This document shows positions 24,274 through 32,817 of a stretch of DNA of 64,000 bases, piece after piece (the first letter of the stretch is position 1; the number at the start of each line of letters is the position of its first letter). Both the position numbers and the translations under genes were made by a program. The notes under the pieces were generated by a model. It was given only the letters and a program-made list of their open reading frames with translations. It did not search any database and was not told where the DNA came from. The stretch lies in contig NZ_JASCIQ010000014.1 of assembly GCF_029968035.1 (NCBI RefSeq), forward strand, positions 108,148 through 172,147. Direction: 5' to 3'. The stretch comes from Streptomyces cavernicola (lineage in GTDB: Bacteria; Actinomycetota; Actinomycetes; Streptomycetales; Streptomycetaceae).

Positions 24274-25937
24274 GCCGCGGGGACCGTGCGGGTCAAGGGG
24301 CCCGCCGGGACGGTCGTACGGCTGAGCCTCCCGCCGTCGGCGGTGTGCGCGCACGGGTCGGGGCGCAGGTCGAGGCCGTGCTGCCGTGGCCGGAACGGCG
24401 GGCCGCACTGCGCGGCTGGCGTCGCCGACGGCCGTTCTGGGGCGGCCTGTTGCTGATCGCCGCCGGGGCAGAGCTGCTGCTCGCCCCGCTGTCCCCGCTG
24501 GGCGTGCTGCTCAGCCTGGGCGTCGGCGGCATCGCGGCCGTGGTGATCGGGCTCGCCCTGATGCTTGCCGGCGGCTTCCTGTGGGGAGCGCCGCACGCGC
24601 GGGCGTACGTCAGCCTCAACGCGCTGCTCCTGTCGGTGGCCGCGTTCGCCGTGACCAACCTGGGCGGCTTCGTCATCGGCTCGCTCCTGGGCGTGGCGGG
24701 CAGCGCGCTGGGGTTCGCTTGGACTCCCGTACGGGCTGGGGCTGGGACCGGGTCTGGGTCTGGGACTCGGGCTGGGGATGCGCCCGGGGAGGGGGCGGAC
24801 GAGGTCGAGGGCGCGGAGACGCGCGACGGGCCGGGCAGCGCAGGCCGTGCGCGGCGGGCCCTCTCCGTGCTCGTGCCCTTGATGCTGCTGGCCGGGCTCG
24901 GCGGCGGGTTCGCGGCGCCCCCGGCACAGGCTGCGGAGCCGTCGCAGGCGAGGGAAGCGCAGGCGAGTGCCCGGACCGTGCGGCCGGGGGCCGTGCCGAC
25001 CGTCATCACCACGTCGCGGTTCAGCCCGCAGGGCTTCCTCTTCGCGGGCGTCGAGGAGATCGACACCGCCGACGGTCCGATGAAGGTCATCGTGCTGCGC
25101 ATGAAGGCCGCAACGCTGACGGACTACGTCAGCACGACGAGGGACCCGCAGCGGGCCCAACAGTCCCTGAGCGCCGACAACTTGGAGCTGCGGGGCGACG
25201 TCACGCTGTACATGCGCAAGTTCCACGGCTGCATCGAGGGCAGCCCGCTGTGCGTGACCTTCTCGCCCGCGGGGCTGCCGACGCCGCCGGTGATCCCGCC
25301 GTTCGTCTTCATGACCCGCGTACGGGCGGAACAGGCCCTGGTGACCACGGACTCCCTGAACGTCGACGGGCTCCGCATCCGGTCCGCCGACGGCGCTCCC
25401 CGCACGGTCGAAGTACCGGACGGGCCGCTGCCGGGGGAAGCGGGCGAAGGCGGCGGGGACGGGGACGGCGATGGTTCGGGGGACGACCAGGGCAGGCCGT
25501 CCGACGACCCGACCAGGCCCGGTGACAAGCCAGGTGACGGACCGGGAGACAGTCCCGGTGACGGGCCGGGAGACGTGCTCGACGGGCTGCTCACTCTCCG
25601 CGAACCCCGCCGGGAGGCCACCGACGTGCCGTGGTGCGAGAAGGTCACGCTGACCGTCCGCAACACGGGCGGCCGGGCGGTGTCGGGCGCCGAGGTCGTC
25701 TTCGAGACGCAGGTCGTCGGCGCGTTCGGTCACGTCTGGGCGACGGAGACCGCACGGCGGGACGTGCCCGGCCGACTCGACGCCGGTACGGGCCGCACCT
25801 TCAGCTCGCGGGTCTGCGTGCCCGAACGCCACGCCGCTGGGCTGCTGTTCGGGAGCCACCTGGAACACCAGGCGACCGCGGTGCACGCCGACGGCCGCTC
25901 GGAGCGGATCGACGTACCGCGCACCCCCGATGCATGA
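24264..25937 (+). CDS. DUF6114 membrane domain fused to an exported DUF6230-like domain
   Basis: A 557-aa two-part protein. Residues about 45-170 form the DUF6114 membrane unit with four spans (FWGGLLLIAAGAELLLAPL, LLSLGVGGIAAVVIGLALML, AYVSLNALLLSVAAFAV, FVIGSLLGVAGSALGFAW). A linker rich in Gly, Glu and Asp leads to a second signal-like span (LVPLMLLAGLGGGFA-AP) and an exported domain with VEEIDTADGPMKVIVLRMKA, which echoes the DUF6230 partner. Around residues 395-440 is a Gly/Asp/Pro repeat (GDxPGDxPGD), then a terminal 120-residue beta domain with VKLT-like strands and a Cys pair. Start is uncertain; GTG 24264 overlaps the upstream stop. Fusion to the C-terminal domains is unusual for DUF6114 proteins as I know them. 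Confidence 0.75.
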   Translation: MLLSRGDRAGQGARRDGRTAEPPAVGGVRARVGAQVEAVLPWPERRAALRGWRRRRPFWGGLLLIAAGAELLLAPLSPLGVLLSLGVGGIAAVVIGLALMLAGGFLWGAPHARAYVSLNALLLSVAAFAVTNLGGFVIGSLLGVAGSALGFAWTPVRAGAGTGSGSGTRAGDAPGEGADEVEGAETRDGPGSAGRARRALSVLVPLMLLAGLGGGFAAPPAQAAEPSQAREAQASARTVRPGAVPTVITTSRFSPQGFLFAGVEEIDTADGPMKVIVLRMKAATLTDYVSTTRDPQRAQQSLSADNLELRGDVTLYMRKFHGCIEGSPLCVTFSPAGLPTPPVIPPFVFMTRVRAEQALVTTDSLNVDGLRIRSADGAPRTVEVPDGPLPGEAGEGGGDGDGDGSGDDQGRPSDDPTRPGDKPGDGPGDSPGDGPGDVLDGLLTLREPRREATDVPWCEKVTLTVRNTGGRAVSGAEVVFETQVVGAFGHVWATETARRDVPGRLDAGTGRTFSSRVCVPERHAAGLLFGSHLEHQATAVHADGRSERIDVPRTPDA

Positions 25938-26007
25938 CCGGGGCGGCGGTCGGGGCGCCGGCCGACGAGGGGCGGGCAGAGGAGGGGCGGGCAGACGGGA
26001 CCGAGCC

Positions 26008-26919
26008 ATGACGACCTCGGACCGGGACCGTCGACACCTCACCGGCCGGAGGGTGTTCATCACCGGCGCGGGCGGCGGCATCGGCGGCGCGACCGCCCGA
26101 CTGGCCGCCGCGCAGGGCGCGTTGCTGTTCCTGACGGACAAGGACGCGGACCGGCTCGCCACGACGGCGGCGCGGATCCGGTCGTCCGGCGGGGCCGTCG
26201 CGTACGCCGGGGCCGTGGACCTCACCGACCACGAGGCCGTACGCGCCATGGCGAAGGAGATCCACGCGGAGAGCGGGCGGCCGATGGACGTCGTCATGAA
26301 CGTCGCCGGGATCTCCGTGTGGGGTTCCGTGACGAGCCTCCGCAACCGGCACTGGCGGTCGGTTGTGGAGGCCGACCTCATGGGGCCGATCCATGTGATC
26401 GAGGAGTTCGTGCCGCCGATGGTCGAGGCGGGCCGCGGCGGGCGCCTCGTCAACGTGTCCTCGGCGGCCGGTCTGCTCGGGCTGCCGTGGCACGCGGCGT
26501 ACAGCGCGGGCAAGTTCGGGCTGCGCGGCGTCTCCGAGGTGCTCCGCTTCGACCTGCGGCGGTACGGGATCGGGGTGAGCCTGGTGGTGCCCGGCGCGGT
26601 GGACACGCCGCTCACGGAGACCGTCGAGATCGTCGGCGTCGACCCGGACGACCCCGCGATCAGCCGCCTCCGCGCCCGCTTCCGGCGGCACGCGGCCACG
26701 CCCGAGCAGGTGGCCGCCGCGATCCTCGACGCGGTCCGCCGCAACCGCTACCTCGTGCACACCTCCGGCCTGGTCCGCTTCGCCCACGGCGCGCAACGGT
26801 TCTGCCCGCCCGTGTACGTGGCCCTGATGCGGCTGCTCAACCGGCGCGCACAGCACGTACTTGAGGCGGCCGCGCGCAGGAGCAGGACGCGTACCGCACG
26901 TACGGAGAGAGGGTGGTGA
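26008..26919 (+). CDS. Short-chain dehydrogenase/reductase
   Basis: A classical SDR of 303 aa. The Rossmann motif is VFITGAGGGIGGATARLAA (TGxxxGxG), followed by the NAG-like VVMNVAGIS, the catalytic Ser in VNVSSAAGL, and Y-x-x-x-K in HAAYSAGKFG. PGAVDTPLTE follows the active site. It uses NAD(H) or NADP(H); the substrate is unknown, but relatives next to TetR genes often act on lipids or acyl chains. ATG 26008 is chosen since sequence before it is Gly/Arg low-complexity. The frame is followed after its stop by an in-frame remnant of a CMD gene, and then by a TetR regulator, which suggests an old three-gene unit. Confidence 0.9.
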   Translation: MTTSDRDRRHLTGRRVFITGAGGGIGGATARLAAAQGALLFLTDKDADRLATTAARIRSSGGAVAYAGAVDLTDHEAVRAMAKEIHAESGRPMDVVMNVAGISVWGSVTSLRNRHWRSVVEADLMGPIHVIEEFVPPMVEAGRGGRLVNVSSAAGLLGLPWHAAYSAGKFGLRGVSEVLRFDLRRYGIGVSLVVPGAVDTPLTETVEIVGVDPDDPAISRLRARFRRHAATPEQVAAAILDAVRRNRYLVHTSGLVRFAHGAQRFCPPVYVALMRLLNRRAQHVLEAAARRSRTRTARTERGW

Positions 26920-26925
26920 GCGGGG

Positions 26926-27246
26926 CACGGCTGGCTGCGCTTCGCCGCCCGCCTGATGCCGCGCGGCACCCTGCCCCGCCGCGACACCGAGCTGATCATT
27001 CTGCGGGTATCCCGACTCTGCGACTGCGCCTACGAGTTCACGCACCACGAGTGACTCGGCCGACGCTTCGGGATCGGGCCCGACGACGTACGGCGGGTGG
27101 TCGACGAACCGGCCGCGGTGGAGTTCCTGCTGCTCGTCGACCAATGCGAGATGCTCGCGACGGCCGTCATTACACTGCGCCTTGAGCCCGACCCGGACCG
27201 GGAGCGCGGAGGCAGAGGCAGAGGCCTGAGCAGAGGCAGAGACTGA
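26926..27246 (+). pseudogene. Decayed carboxymuconolactone decarboxylase-family gene
   Basis: Translation from 26926 gives HGWLRFAARLMPRGTLPRRD, then TELIILRVSRLCDCAYEFTHHE, a TGA stop at 27052-27054, and on in the same frame LGRRFGIGPDDVRRVV ... LLVDQCEMLATAVITLRLEP. This is the pattern of the CMD family proteins that start with a short arm and carry ELxILRVxxxxxCAYEFxHH, except that the N-terminal part with its start codon is missing, one codon is a stop, and about 40 residues between DVRRVV and the final helix are gone. No start codon serves it. It directly follows the SDR stop in the same frame, consistent with a lost third gene between SDR and TetR. Confidence 0.75.
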
Positions 27247-27259
27247 GGCGGAGGCAGAC

Positions 27260-27973
27260 GTGGCGCACGCATCGACCGATCCCCCGCCGCGCCCCCTGCC
27301 CAGCGGCCGGCACCGCCTGGCCCGTGAACAGGTGGTGGCCTCGCAGCGGGTGCGGATGCTGATGGCGATCGCCGAGGCAATGCAGGAGAAGGGGTACATC
27401 GGCACGCCGGTCGCGGAGGTCATCCGCAGGGCCGGGGTCTCGCGGGAGACGTTCTACCAGCAGTTCCGCTCGAAGCAGGACTGCTTCATCCAGGCGCTCG
27501 ACGCGGCCGCGGAGCTGCTCGTGCAGCTGATGGAGGGGCCGCGGGACGCCGACTCGCCACCTGGGGTCTGCGGGGCCGTGACAGCCATGGACGACCCAGC
27601 GCCCTCGACGTCACCCCGGGTGCCCGATCCCGACGGCGAACCCGCCCCCGAACCCCTCGACGCGTTCCGCGCGCTCCTGCACATCTATCTCCGTACGCTC
27701 GCCGAACGCCCCGCCCTGGCACGCCTGTTCCTCGTGGAGATCTACGCGGTCGGGCCCGAGGCCGTCGACCGGCGCAACGCGATCCAGGCCCGGTTCCGGG
27801 ACGCCGTCGCCGACATCTTCGACGCCCGTTCCGCCGAACAGCGCTTCGCCTGCGAGGCGTTGGTCGCCGCCGTCGCCCAGCTCGTGGAGGTCCGCCTCGT
27901 CGCCGACGACCTCGAAGGGCTGCGCGCCCTCGAAGACCCCCTGGTCGCCCTGGCCGCACGCATGCTGGCCTGA
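27260..27973 (+). CDS. TetR-family transcriptional regulator
   Basis: A TetR regulator of 237 aa. The helix-turn-helix is clear at residues about 25-75 (QRVRMLMAIAEAMQEKGYIG, then VAEVIRRAGVSRETFYQQFRSKQDCF, quoted in parts). The rest is the variable helical ligand domain, with a Pro/Ser-rich insert around residues 95-130. The GTG start at 27260 follows GGAGGCAGAC. It likely represses the SDR unit upstream or itself, as judged from position. The 60 bases before it carry a degenerate GGCAGA repeat. No ligand can be inferred. Confidence 0.9.
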   Translation: MAHASTDPPPRPLPSGRHRLAREQVVASQRVRMLMAIAEAMQEKGYIGTPVAEVIRRAGVSRETFYQQFRSKQDCFIQALDAAAELLVQLMEGPRDADSPPGVCGAVTAMDDPAPSTSPRVPDPDGEPAPEPLDAFRALLHIYLRTLAERPALARLFLVEIYAVGPEAVDRRNAIQARFRDAVADIFDARSAEQRFACEALVAAVAQLVEVRLVADDLEGLRALEDPLVALAARMLA

Positions 27974-28032
27974 GCACGGCGACCGGCCGACGGCCGACCG
28001 GCCCACGTACGACGACGGGACACCCACGACAG

Positions 28033-28656
28033 ATGACCGACCTCTGGCACATCGTCCACGCCGAGCGCGCCGCACTCGCCGACGACCTCGCGGGGCTGCG
28101 CGAAGAGCAGTGGGCCACGGCCTCGCTCTGCGCCGGGCTCACGGTGCGCGAGGTGCTCGCACATCTCACCGCCGCGGCCCGGCTGAACGCGGTGCGCTGG
28201 TTCGCGGGCGTGGTCCGCTGCCGCTTCGACTTCGACCGGCACGTGGCCATGCGCCTCGCGGAACAGCTGGGCGCGGACGGGGCCGAGACCCTGGCGCGCT
28301 TCCGCGAGTCCGTCGGGAGCAGGACGAAGCCCCCGCTGCCGCTGCTCGCGATGCTGGGCGAGACGGTCGTCCACGGCGAGGACATCCGCCGACCCCTGGG
28401 CATCCGGCGTGCGCACCCCGTGGACGCGCTCACGCGCCTCGCCGCGTACTACGCGTCCACGGACCAGGTGGTCCTCGCCAAGGGCCGCATCGGCGCGCTC
28501 CGCCTCGAGGCGACGGACGGCCCGTTCGCGGCGGGCGCCGGCTCGCTCGTGACCGGTCCGACCCTGGCCCTGATCATGGCGATGACGGGCCGCGCCGCGT
28601 ACTGCGACGAACTCCGGGGCGAGGGCGCGGAGTTGCTGCGGGAGCGGTGCGGATGA
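28033..28656 (+). CDS. Maleylpyruvate isomerase-fold (mycothiol-dependent type) protein
   Basis: A 207-aa DinB/MDMPI-fold protein. The N-terminal helix reads WHIVHAERAALADDLAGL, then SLCAGLTVREVLAHLTAAARL with the first metal-binding His, and the later HGEDIRRPLGI segment supplies the second His of the maleylpyruvate isomerase fold. Members use mycothiol as cofactor in actinomycetes and catalyse isomerisation or transfer on small electrophiles. It overlaps the next gene by four bases (ATGA), so the two are co-translated. The exact substrate cannot be inferred. Confidence 0.85.
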   Translation: MTDLWHIVHAERAALADDLAGLREEQWATASLCAGLTVREVLAHLTAAARLNAVRWFAGVVRCRFDFDRHVAMRLAEQLGADGAETLARFRESVGSRTKPPLPLLAMLGETVVHGEDIRRPLGIRRAHPVDALTRLAAYYASTDQVVLAKGRIGALRLEATDGPFAAGAGSLVTGPTLALIMAMTGRAAYCDELRGEGAELLRERCG

Positions 28657-29120
28657 GGCGGTCGCGCCCCGCGTCCTGGTCCCTGCGCCCCGCGACGCCC
28701 GCCGACGTCGAGCCCGTCGCCGAACTGCGCGCGGTGGTGCTCCGCCCGGACCTGGAACGCCTGGGCCGGTACGACGAGCGGCGCGTACGGCAACGGCTGC
28801 GGGACGGGTTCGAGCCGGGGCACACCTGGGTGATCGAGGCCGAGGGCGCGTTCGCCGGCTGCGTCGCCCTCCGCCCGGCCGACGACGCCCACTGGCTGGA
28901 GCACTTCTACCTCTCCCCGCACCTGCAGGGCACCGGCCTGGGCACCGCCGTACTGCGACGCCTCCTCGCCGGGTGGGACCGCGACGGCGTCACGGTCCGC
29001 CTGAACGTCCTCCAGGGCAGCCCGGCCCGCCGCCTCTACTCACGGCACGGGTTCACGCCGGAGTCGGAGGACCCGGTGGACGTGTTCATGGTCCGCCGTC
29101 CGAGGGCCCCGGCACACTGA
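28653..29120 (+). CDS. GNAT-family N-acetyltransferase
   Basis: A compact GNAT acetyltransferase of 155 aa. The N-terminus has LRPATPADVEPVAELR, the core strand is EGAFAGCVALRP, and acetyl-CoA binding is by LEHFYLSPHLQGTGLGTAVL (Q-x-x-G-x-G/A motif). The terminal LYSRHGFTPESED closes the fold as usual. It starts inside the stop of the maleylpyruvate isomerase-fold gene, so they form an operon. The acceptor is unknown. Longer upstream frame is a shadow of the previous gene. Confidence 0.9.
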   Translation: MRRSRPASWSLRPATPADVEPVAELRAVVLRPDLERLGRYDERRVRQRLRDGFEPGHTWVIEAEGAFAGCVALRPADDAHWLEHFYLSPHLQGTGLGTAVLRRLLAGWDRDGVTVRLNVLQGSPARRLYSRHGFTPESEDPVDVFMVRRPRAPAH

Positions 29121-29142
29121 CCGAGGGGATCCGGTGATCCGG

Positions 29143-29661
29143 TCAGGAGCCGGTGGAGCCGTCCGTCAGCTCGCGCAGGACGTCCAGGTGGCCGTTGTGC
29201 CGTGAGGTCTCCTCGATGAGGTGCATCAGGATCCAGCCGAGGGTCACCCTGGTCCCGTCCCGCACCGGCCGCTCGGCGAGGTCCCGCAGGTCGTGGGCGG
29301 CGATCAGTTCACGGAAGCGGGCGCCCTGCTCCTCGTACTCCGTGACGAGCTGCGCGAGCGGGAGTCCGGCGCCGATGCGCATCTCCCGGTCCGGGTCCTC
29401 GTCGGTCCACGGGCCCCGGTCCTCCTCGCCGAGGAACACCACCTCCAGCCAGTAGTGCTCCACCCAGCGCAGATGGCTGAGCAGCCCGCCGGGAGTCATC
29501 AGCGGCGATCCGGGCAACGGAGCGTTCCCGACGCCTGCCGCGGACAGCCCGTCGCACTTGGCGACGGCGGTGGCCCGCGCGTAGTCGAGGAACGTGGTCA
29601 GCATGGCGCGCTCGTCCCACGTGGACGGCATATCGGTACGTGGCATATCGGTACGTGGCAT
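29143..29661 (-). CDS. DinB-family protein (DUF664)
   Basis: A 172-aa four-helix-bundle protein of the DinB/DUF664 type. Metal-ligand histidines lie in LLSHLRWVEHYWLEVVFLG and in LIEETSRHNGHLDVLREL. Members are thiol-dependent transferases or hydrolases of unknown substrate. The start is ambiguous because the first 15 bases are tandemly duplicated, so three in-frame ATGs (29661, 29646, 29631) follow each other; the shortest version gives the normal family N-terminus. None has a good ribosome-binding site. It is convergent with the GNAT operon. Confidence 0.85.
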   Translation of the reverse strand: MPRTDMPRTDMPSTWDERAMLTTFLDYARATAVAKCDGLSAAGVGNAPLPGSPLMTPGGLLSHLRWVEHYWLEVVFLGEEDRGPWTDEDPDREMRIGAGLPLAQLVTEYEEQGARFRELIAAHDLRDLAERPVRDGTRVTLGWILMHLIEETSRHNGHLDVLRELTDGSTGS

Positions 29662-29701
29662 GCCGGGATGATCGCAGGTACGCGGCGGAGGCGAACCTCA
29701 A

Positions 29702-30574
29702 TTACGGGCAGGCCACGCCCAGTTGCTGCACCTCCCCGTAGGAGATGACGCCGGCGTCGACCGGCCGGCCGGCCCGTACCTCCCTGGCCGTGTGCAGGGC
29801 GGCCGTCAGAGCGCTGCGGTAGAGGAGTGAGCCGAGGCTGACGCGGCGCACTCCGAGCGCGGCGAGTTCGGGGAGGGTGGGGCCTGCCGGGCTGGCGAGG
29901 ATGTTCAGCGGGGTGCGGAGGGCGGCCGTCAGGGCGGCGATCGTGTCGGGGTCGCTGAGGCCGGGCACGAACACGCCGTCCGCGCCTGCCTGTTCGTAGC
30001 GGCCGAGGCGTTCGGCCGTGGCGCCCCCGCCTTGGATGTGAGGCCCGTTGCGGCTGCCGCGAGGACCGTTCCGGCTGTCGCGGCTCAGCCAGTGGGTGTC
30101 GGTGCGGGCGTTCACGAACAGGTCCGGTACGGCCCCCTTGACGGCCGTGATCTTCGCCGCGTGCAGCTCGACCGGGGCGAGCGTGCCGTCCGGGCGGCCG
30201 TCCTCCAGGTTGATCCCCGCCGCGCCCGCATCCGCCAACTGCCGTGCGTACGCGGCCACTTGGTGCGGATCGTCGCTGAACCCGCCCTCCGCGTCGACGC
30301 TGAAGAGGAAGCCGTCGCGGCCGAGCCTGCGGGCGAGCACAAGCGTCGCGTCCGCGCTGGCGGCCGCGCCGTCCGGCACGCCTAGCCCCGCCGCGACGCC
30401 CAGGCTGGTCGTGCCGACGGCCTCGAACCCGGCCGCCGCGAGCGCCGCCGCCGAGGCGTGGTCCCAGGCGTTCGGGAGCAGCAGCGGCTCGCCGCGGTGG
30501 TGCAGCCGGGCGAACGCCGCCCGCGCCCCCTCGACCGCACCCGTCTCGTCCCTTGCACCCCTCGTGTACGTCAT
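29702..30574 (-). CDS. Isocitrate lyase/PEP mutase-family protein
   Basis: A 290-aa TIM-barrel enzyme of the ICL/PEP mutase superfamily. The N-terminus has LLLPNAWDHASAAALAAAGF, followed by DGFLFSVDAEGGFSDD (the metal-binding D-x-E-G-G-F loop), GINLEDGRPDG and LFVNARTDTHWL. It probably cleaves or forms a C-C bond next to a carboxylate; the exact reaction is open. Around residue 175-195 there is an insertion with a repeated SRNGP, encoded by an imperfect tandem repeat and not seen in close relatives I know. It is divergent from an ArsR-type regulator that may control it. Confidence 0.88.
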   Translation of the reverse strand: MTYTRGARDETGAVEGARAAFARLHHRGEPLLLPNAWDHASAAALAAAGFEAVGTTSLGVAAGLGVPDGAAASADATLVLARRLGRDGFLFSVDAEGGFSDDPHQVAAYARQLADAGAAGINLEDGRPDGTLAPVELHAAKITAVKGAVPDLFVNARTDTHWLSRDSRNGPRGSRNGPHIQGGGATAERLGRYEQAGADGVFVPGLSDPDTIAALTAALRTPLNILASPAGPTLPELAALGVRRVSLGSLLYRSALTAALHTAREVRAGRPVDAGVISYGEVQQLGVACP

Positions 30575-30638
30575 GCCCCGACCGTAGGCCCGGGACAGTT
30601 CGGCGCGGGCCGAACCGTGGCTGCGGCACCATGGCCGT

Positions 30639-31334
30639 ATGTCGCCCCTCGCCGATACCGCCCGGCTCCTCGCCGACCCCACCCGGGCCGCCTTCTGCCA
30701 GGCCCTGCTCGACGGCCGCGCCTGGACCGCGGGCGAGCTCGCCCGGCACGCCGGGGTGCGGCCGTCCACCGCGAGCGAGCAGCTCTCGCGGCTCGTCGAA
30801 GGCGGCCTGCTCGCCGAGGAGCGCCAGGGCCGGCACCGGTACGTGCGGCTCGCGGGCCCGGAGGCGGCCGCGCTGATCGAGGCCCTCGCCGCGTACGCCC
30901 CGGACCGCCCGAGCCCGCGCAGCCTGCGCCAGTCCGTGCGCCTCAGCGCCGAGGCCAGGGCGCGCACCTGCTACGACCACCTGGCCGGGCGCCTCGGCGT
31001 GGCCCTGGCGGACGCGCTGATCGGCCGGAACCTGGTCGCCGACGACGCCGGCCTCGCCGTCACCCCGGAGGGCCGCGCCTGGCTGACCGGCACCCTGCGC
31101 TACGACCACCCGGCGGGCAGCCGGCGCCCCCTCGTCCGCAGCTGCCTCGACTGGACGGAACGCCGCCCCCACCTCGCCGGTGCGCTGGGCGCCGCGTTGT
31201 GCGCCACGGCGCTGGAGCGTTCCTGGGTACGACGTGTGGGCTCCGGTCGGGCGGTACGGGTGACCGGTGCGGGGCGCGAGGCGTTCGAGAAGCTGCTCGG
31301 CGTGGTGGTCGACGACGGCGACGCCTTGACCTGA
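30639..31334 (+). CDS. ArsR-type winged helix regulator
   Basis: A 231-aa regulator. The winged helix at residues about 5-85 (TARLLADPTRAAFCQALLDG, WTAGELARHAGVRPSTASEQLSRLVEGGLL, RHRYVRLAG, quoted in parts) is the ArsR type, but there is no metal-binding motif, and a C-terminal helical domain of about 130 residues is present, as in the longer actinomycete ArsR proteins. It is divergent from the PEP mutase-family gene 64 bases away. Its last codons overlap the -35 of the SoxR-type promoter of the next gene. Confidence 0.85.
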   Translation: MSPLADTARLLADPTRAAFCQALLDGRAWTAGELARHAGVRPSTASEQLSRLVEGGLLAEERQGRHRYVRLAGPEAAALIEALAAYAPDRPSPRSLRQSVRLSAEARARTCYDHLAGRLGVALADALIGRNLVADDAGLAVTPEGRAWLTGTLRYDHPAGSRRPLVRSCLDWTERRPHLAGALGAALCATALERSWVRRVGSGRAVRVTGAGREAFEKLLGVVVDDGDALT

Positions 31335-31356
31335 AGTGCGCTTGAGTTTCTAGCGT
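31326..31356 (+). promoter_or_regulatory. Second SoxR-type (MerR-family) promoter and operator
   Basis: TTGACC (31326-31331) and TAGCGT (31351-31356) are separated by 19 bases. The inverted repeat ACCTGAAGTGCGCTTGAGTT (31329-31348) is the same SoxR-box type as at 11238, and both elements sit at the same offsets. The -35 overlaps the stop codon of the ArsR-type gene. It lies 54 bases before the NAD(P)H-binding oxidoreductase ATG. Confidence 0.8.
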
Positions 31357-31409
31357 GTCGTCAAGTTGATCACTGGACAGGTCGATCACCGGACGACAGG
31401 AGAACGCGC

Positions 31410-32261
31410 ATGATCCTCGTGACCGGAGCCACCGGGAACACAGGCCGGGCCCTGCTCGGCGAGTTGCACGCCCGCGGCGCGGGTCCCTTGAGAGCCCTCA
31501 CGCGGGATGCCGCACGCAGCGCGTCCCTCGCGGCGTTCCCTGCCGGGGTCGAGGCCGTCGAGGGCGACTTCGAGGAGCCGGAGTCGTTGAAGCGCGCACT
31601 GGACGGGGTGCGTTCGCTGTTCCTCGTGTCGCGGCTCGGGCCGGACGCGGAGGTCGTCGCGGCCGCGCGGCAGGCCGGTGTGGAGCATGTGGTGCTGGTC
31701 TCGTCCATCACGGCCCAGACCCATCCGCACCTCGGACCCGCGCAGGAAAACCTCGCGGTCGAGCGGCTGCTGAAGGACAGCGGCATGGCGTGGACGATCC
31801 TGCGGCCGACGCAGTTCGCGTCCAACGCGCTGATGTGGGCGGCGTCGATCCGCGACGGCACGCCGATCCGTGCGCCGTACGCGGACACGGGCCTGCCGAC
31901 GATCCACCCCGCGGACATCGCGTCGGTGGCCCGCGTCGCCCTCACCGAGCCGAGCCACTGCGGCCGGACGTACGCCCTGACCGGCCCGCAACCCATCAGC
32001 GCCCGCGGGCAGGTGGAGGCGATCGGCACGGCCCTCGGACGCCGGACGCCCCTGCCCTTCGTCGAGATCAGCCGGCAGGAGGCGTACGAGCAGATGGCCG
32101 CGGTCTTCGGCGAGGAGGCGGCGGACGCGGTGCTCGACGTCACGGGCGGCGACGTCAACGACGAACTCCTCGCAGTCCGCGACACGGTCCCCCACATCAC
32201 CGGCACCCCGGCCCGCCCGTTCCACCAGTGGGCCAGGGAGAACGTCGCATCCTTCCACTGA
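31410..32261 (+). CDS. NmrA-like NAD(P)H-binding oxidoreductase, SoxR-type promoter
   Basis: A 283-aa atypical SDR/NmrA-like protein. MILVTGATGNTGRALLGEL carries the TGxxGxxG dinucleotide motif; VVLVSSITAQTHPHLGPAQE follows at the active-site position, and TILRPTQFASNAL marks the extended-SDR fold. It probably reduces quinones or related electrophiles. A SoxR-type promoter lies upstream, and a gene of this NAD-dependent epimerase/dehydratase type is among those activated by SoxR in Streptomyces coelicolor, as I recall, so the operator context supports a redox-stress role. It has a paralogue at 33012-33869. The ATG has AGGAGA upstream. Confidence 0.9.
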   Translation: MILVTGATGNTGRALLGELHARGAGPLRALTRDAARSASLAAFPAGVEAVEGDFEEPESLKRALDGVRSLFLVSRLGPDAEVVAAARQAGVEHVVLVSSITAQTHPHLGPAQENLAVERLLKDSGMAWTILRPTQFASNALMWAASIRDGTPIRAPYADTGLPTIHPADIASVARVALTEPSHCGRTYALTGPQPISARGQVEAIGTALGRRTPLPFVEISRQEAYEQMAAVFGEEAADAVLDVTGGDVNDELLAVRDTVPHITGTPARPFHQWARENVASFH

Positions 32262-32306
32262 GGGACCGTCAACGGACAGACCGGAGCTGCTGGTTGACCT
32301 CACCGG

Positions 32307-32495
32307 CACTACATCGGCACGCTCCAAGACGGCCGCTACTACGTCGAAGGGCCGAGCCGCAGCAGCCCGCGCATCGCCGAGACGGGAAGCGCGTCGGCCG
32401 CTGTGGCGCTGGTCGTCGAGCGCCTGCCGTCGCCTTGTGGAGCGGCCTTCGTCGGTACGCCGGAGGAGTTGGCGGCGTTCGAGCAGAGGGCTTGA
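32307..32495 (+). pseudogene. Remnant of a small gene (C-terminal part only)
   Basis: An open stretch after an in-frame TGA at 32295-32297 reads HYIGTLQDGRYYVEGPSRSS, then RIAETGSASAAVALVVERLP, ending CGAAFVGTPEELAAFEQRA at a TGA. It has the composition of a real protein but no usable start codon within reach; the bases before it in another frame read ELLVDLTG, which could be a frameshifted upstream part. I cannot name the family. The rest of the gap 32262-33011 has a 12-bp repeat array and a possible short frame described separately. Confidence 0.4.
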
Positions 32496-32623
32496 CCTGC
32501 CCTTCCCGCCGGGCCAGGCGCTGCTCCCCGCCCTGGTTCAACGCATTCAACGGATCACCCGCGTACCGGACGCTCCGTACGCGATCTTCCGGGGCACCAT
32601 CCGAGTGACCGACTCGACGACCA

Positions 32624-32671
32624 GCTGAGCAACCGGCTGAGCAAATAGCTGAGCAAATAGCTGAGCAACCA
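32624..32671 (+). repeat. Four 12-bp tandem repeats
   Basis: GCTGAGCAA followed by CCG, ATA, ATA and CCA: four consecutive 12-bp units at 32624, 32636, 32648 and 32660 in non-coding sequence. Confidence 0.85.
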
Positions 32672-32817
32672 GGCGACATACCCGCACCGCAGCCGGCCCG
32701 GCGTCCCCTTCCCCTCCCCGAGCGGCGCCGGGCCCCATCCCCTCGTACGTCAACTCCCTACCCCCGCATGCCCGTTGTGTGCGCCGCGCGCGTCAGACCA
32801 CCGTGAGGAGACCGACC

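Noticed and set aside
23502..26744. A 1080-codon open frame on the minus strand
   Set aside because: Antisense to DUF6230, DUF6114 and SDR genes, which have clear family motifs; no motif in this frame.
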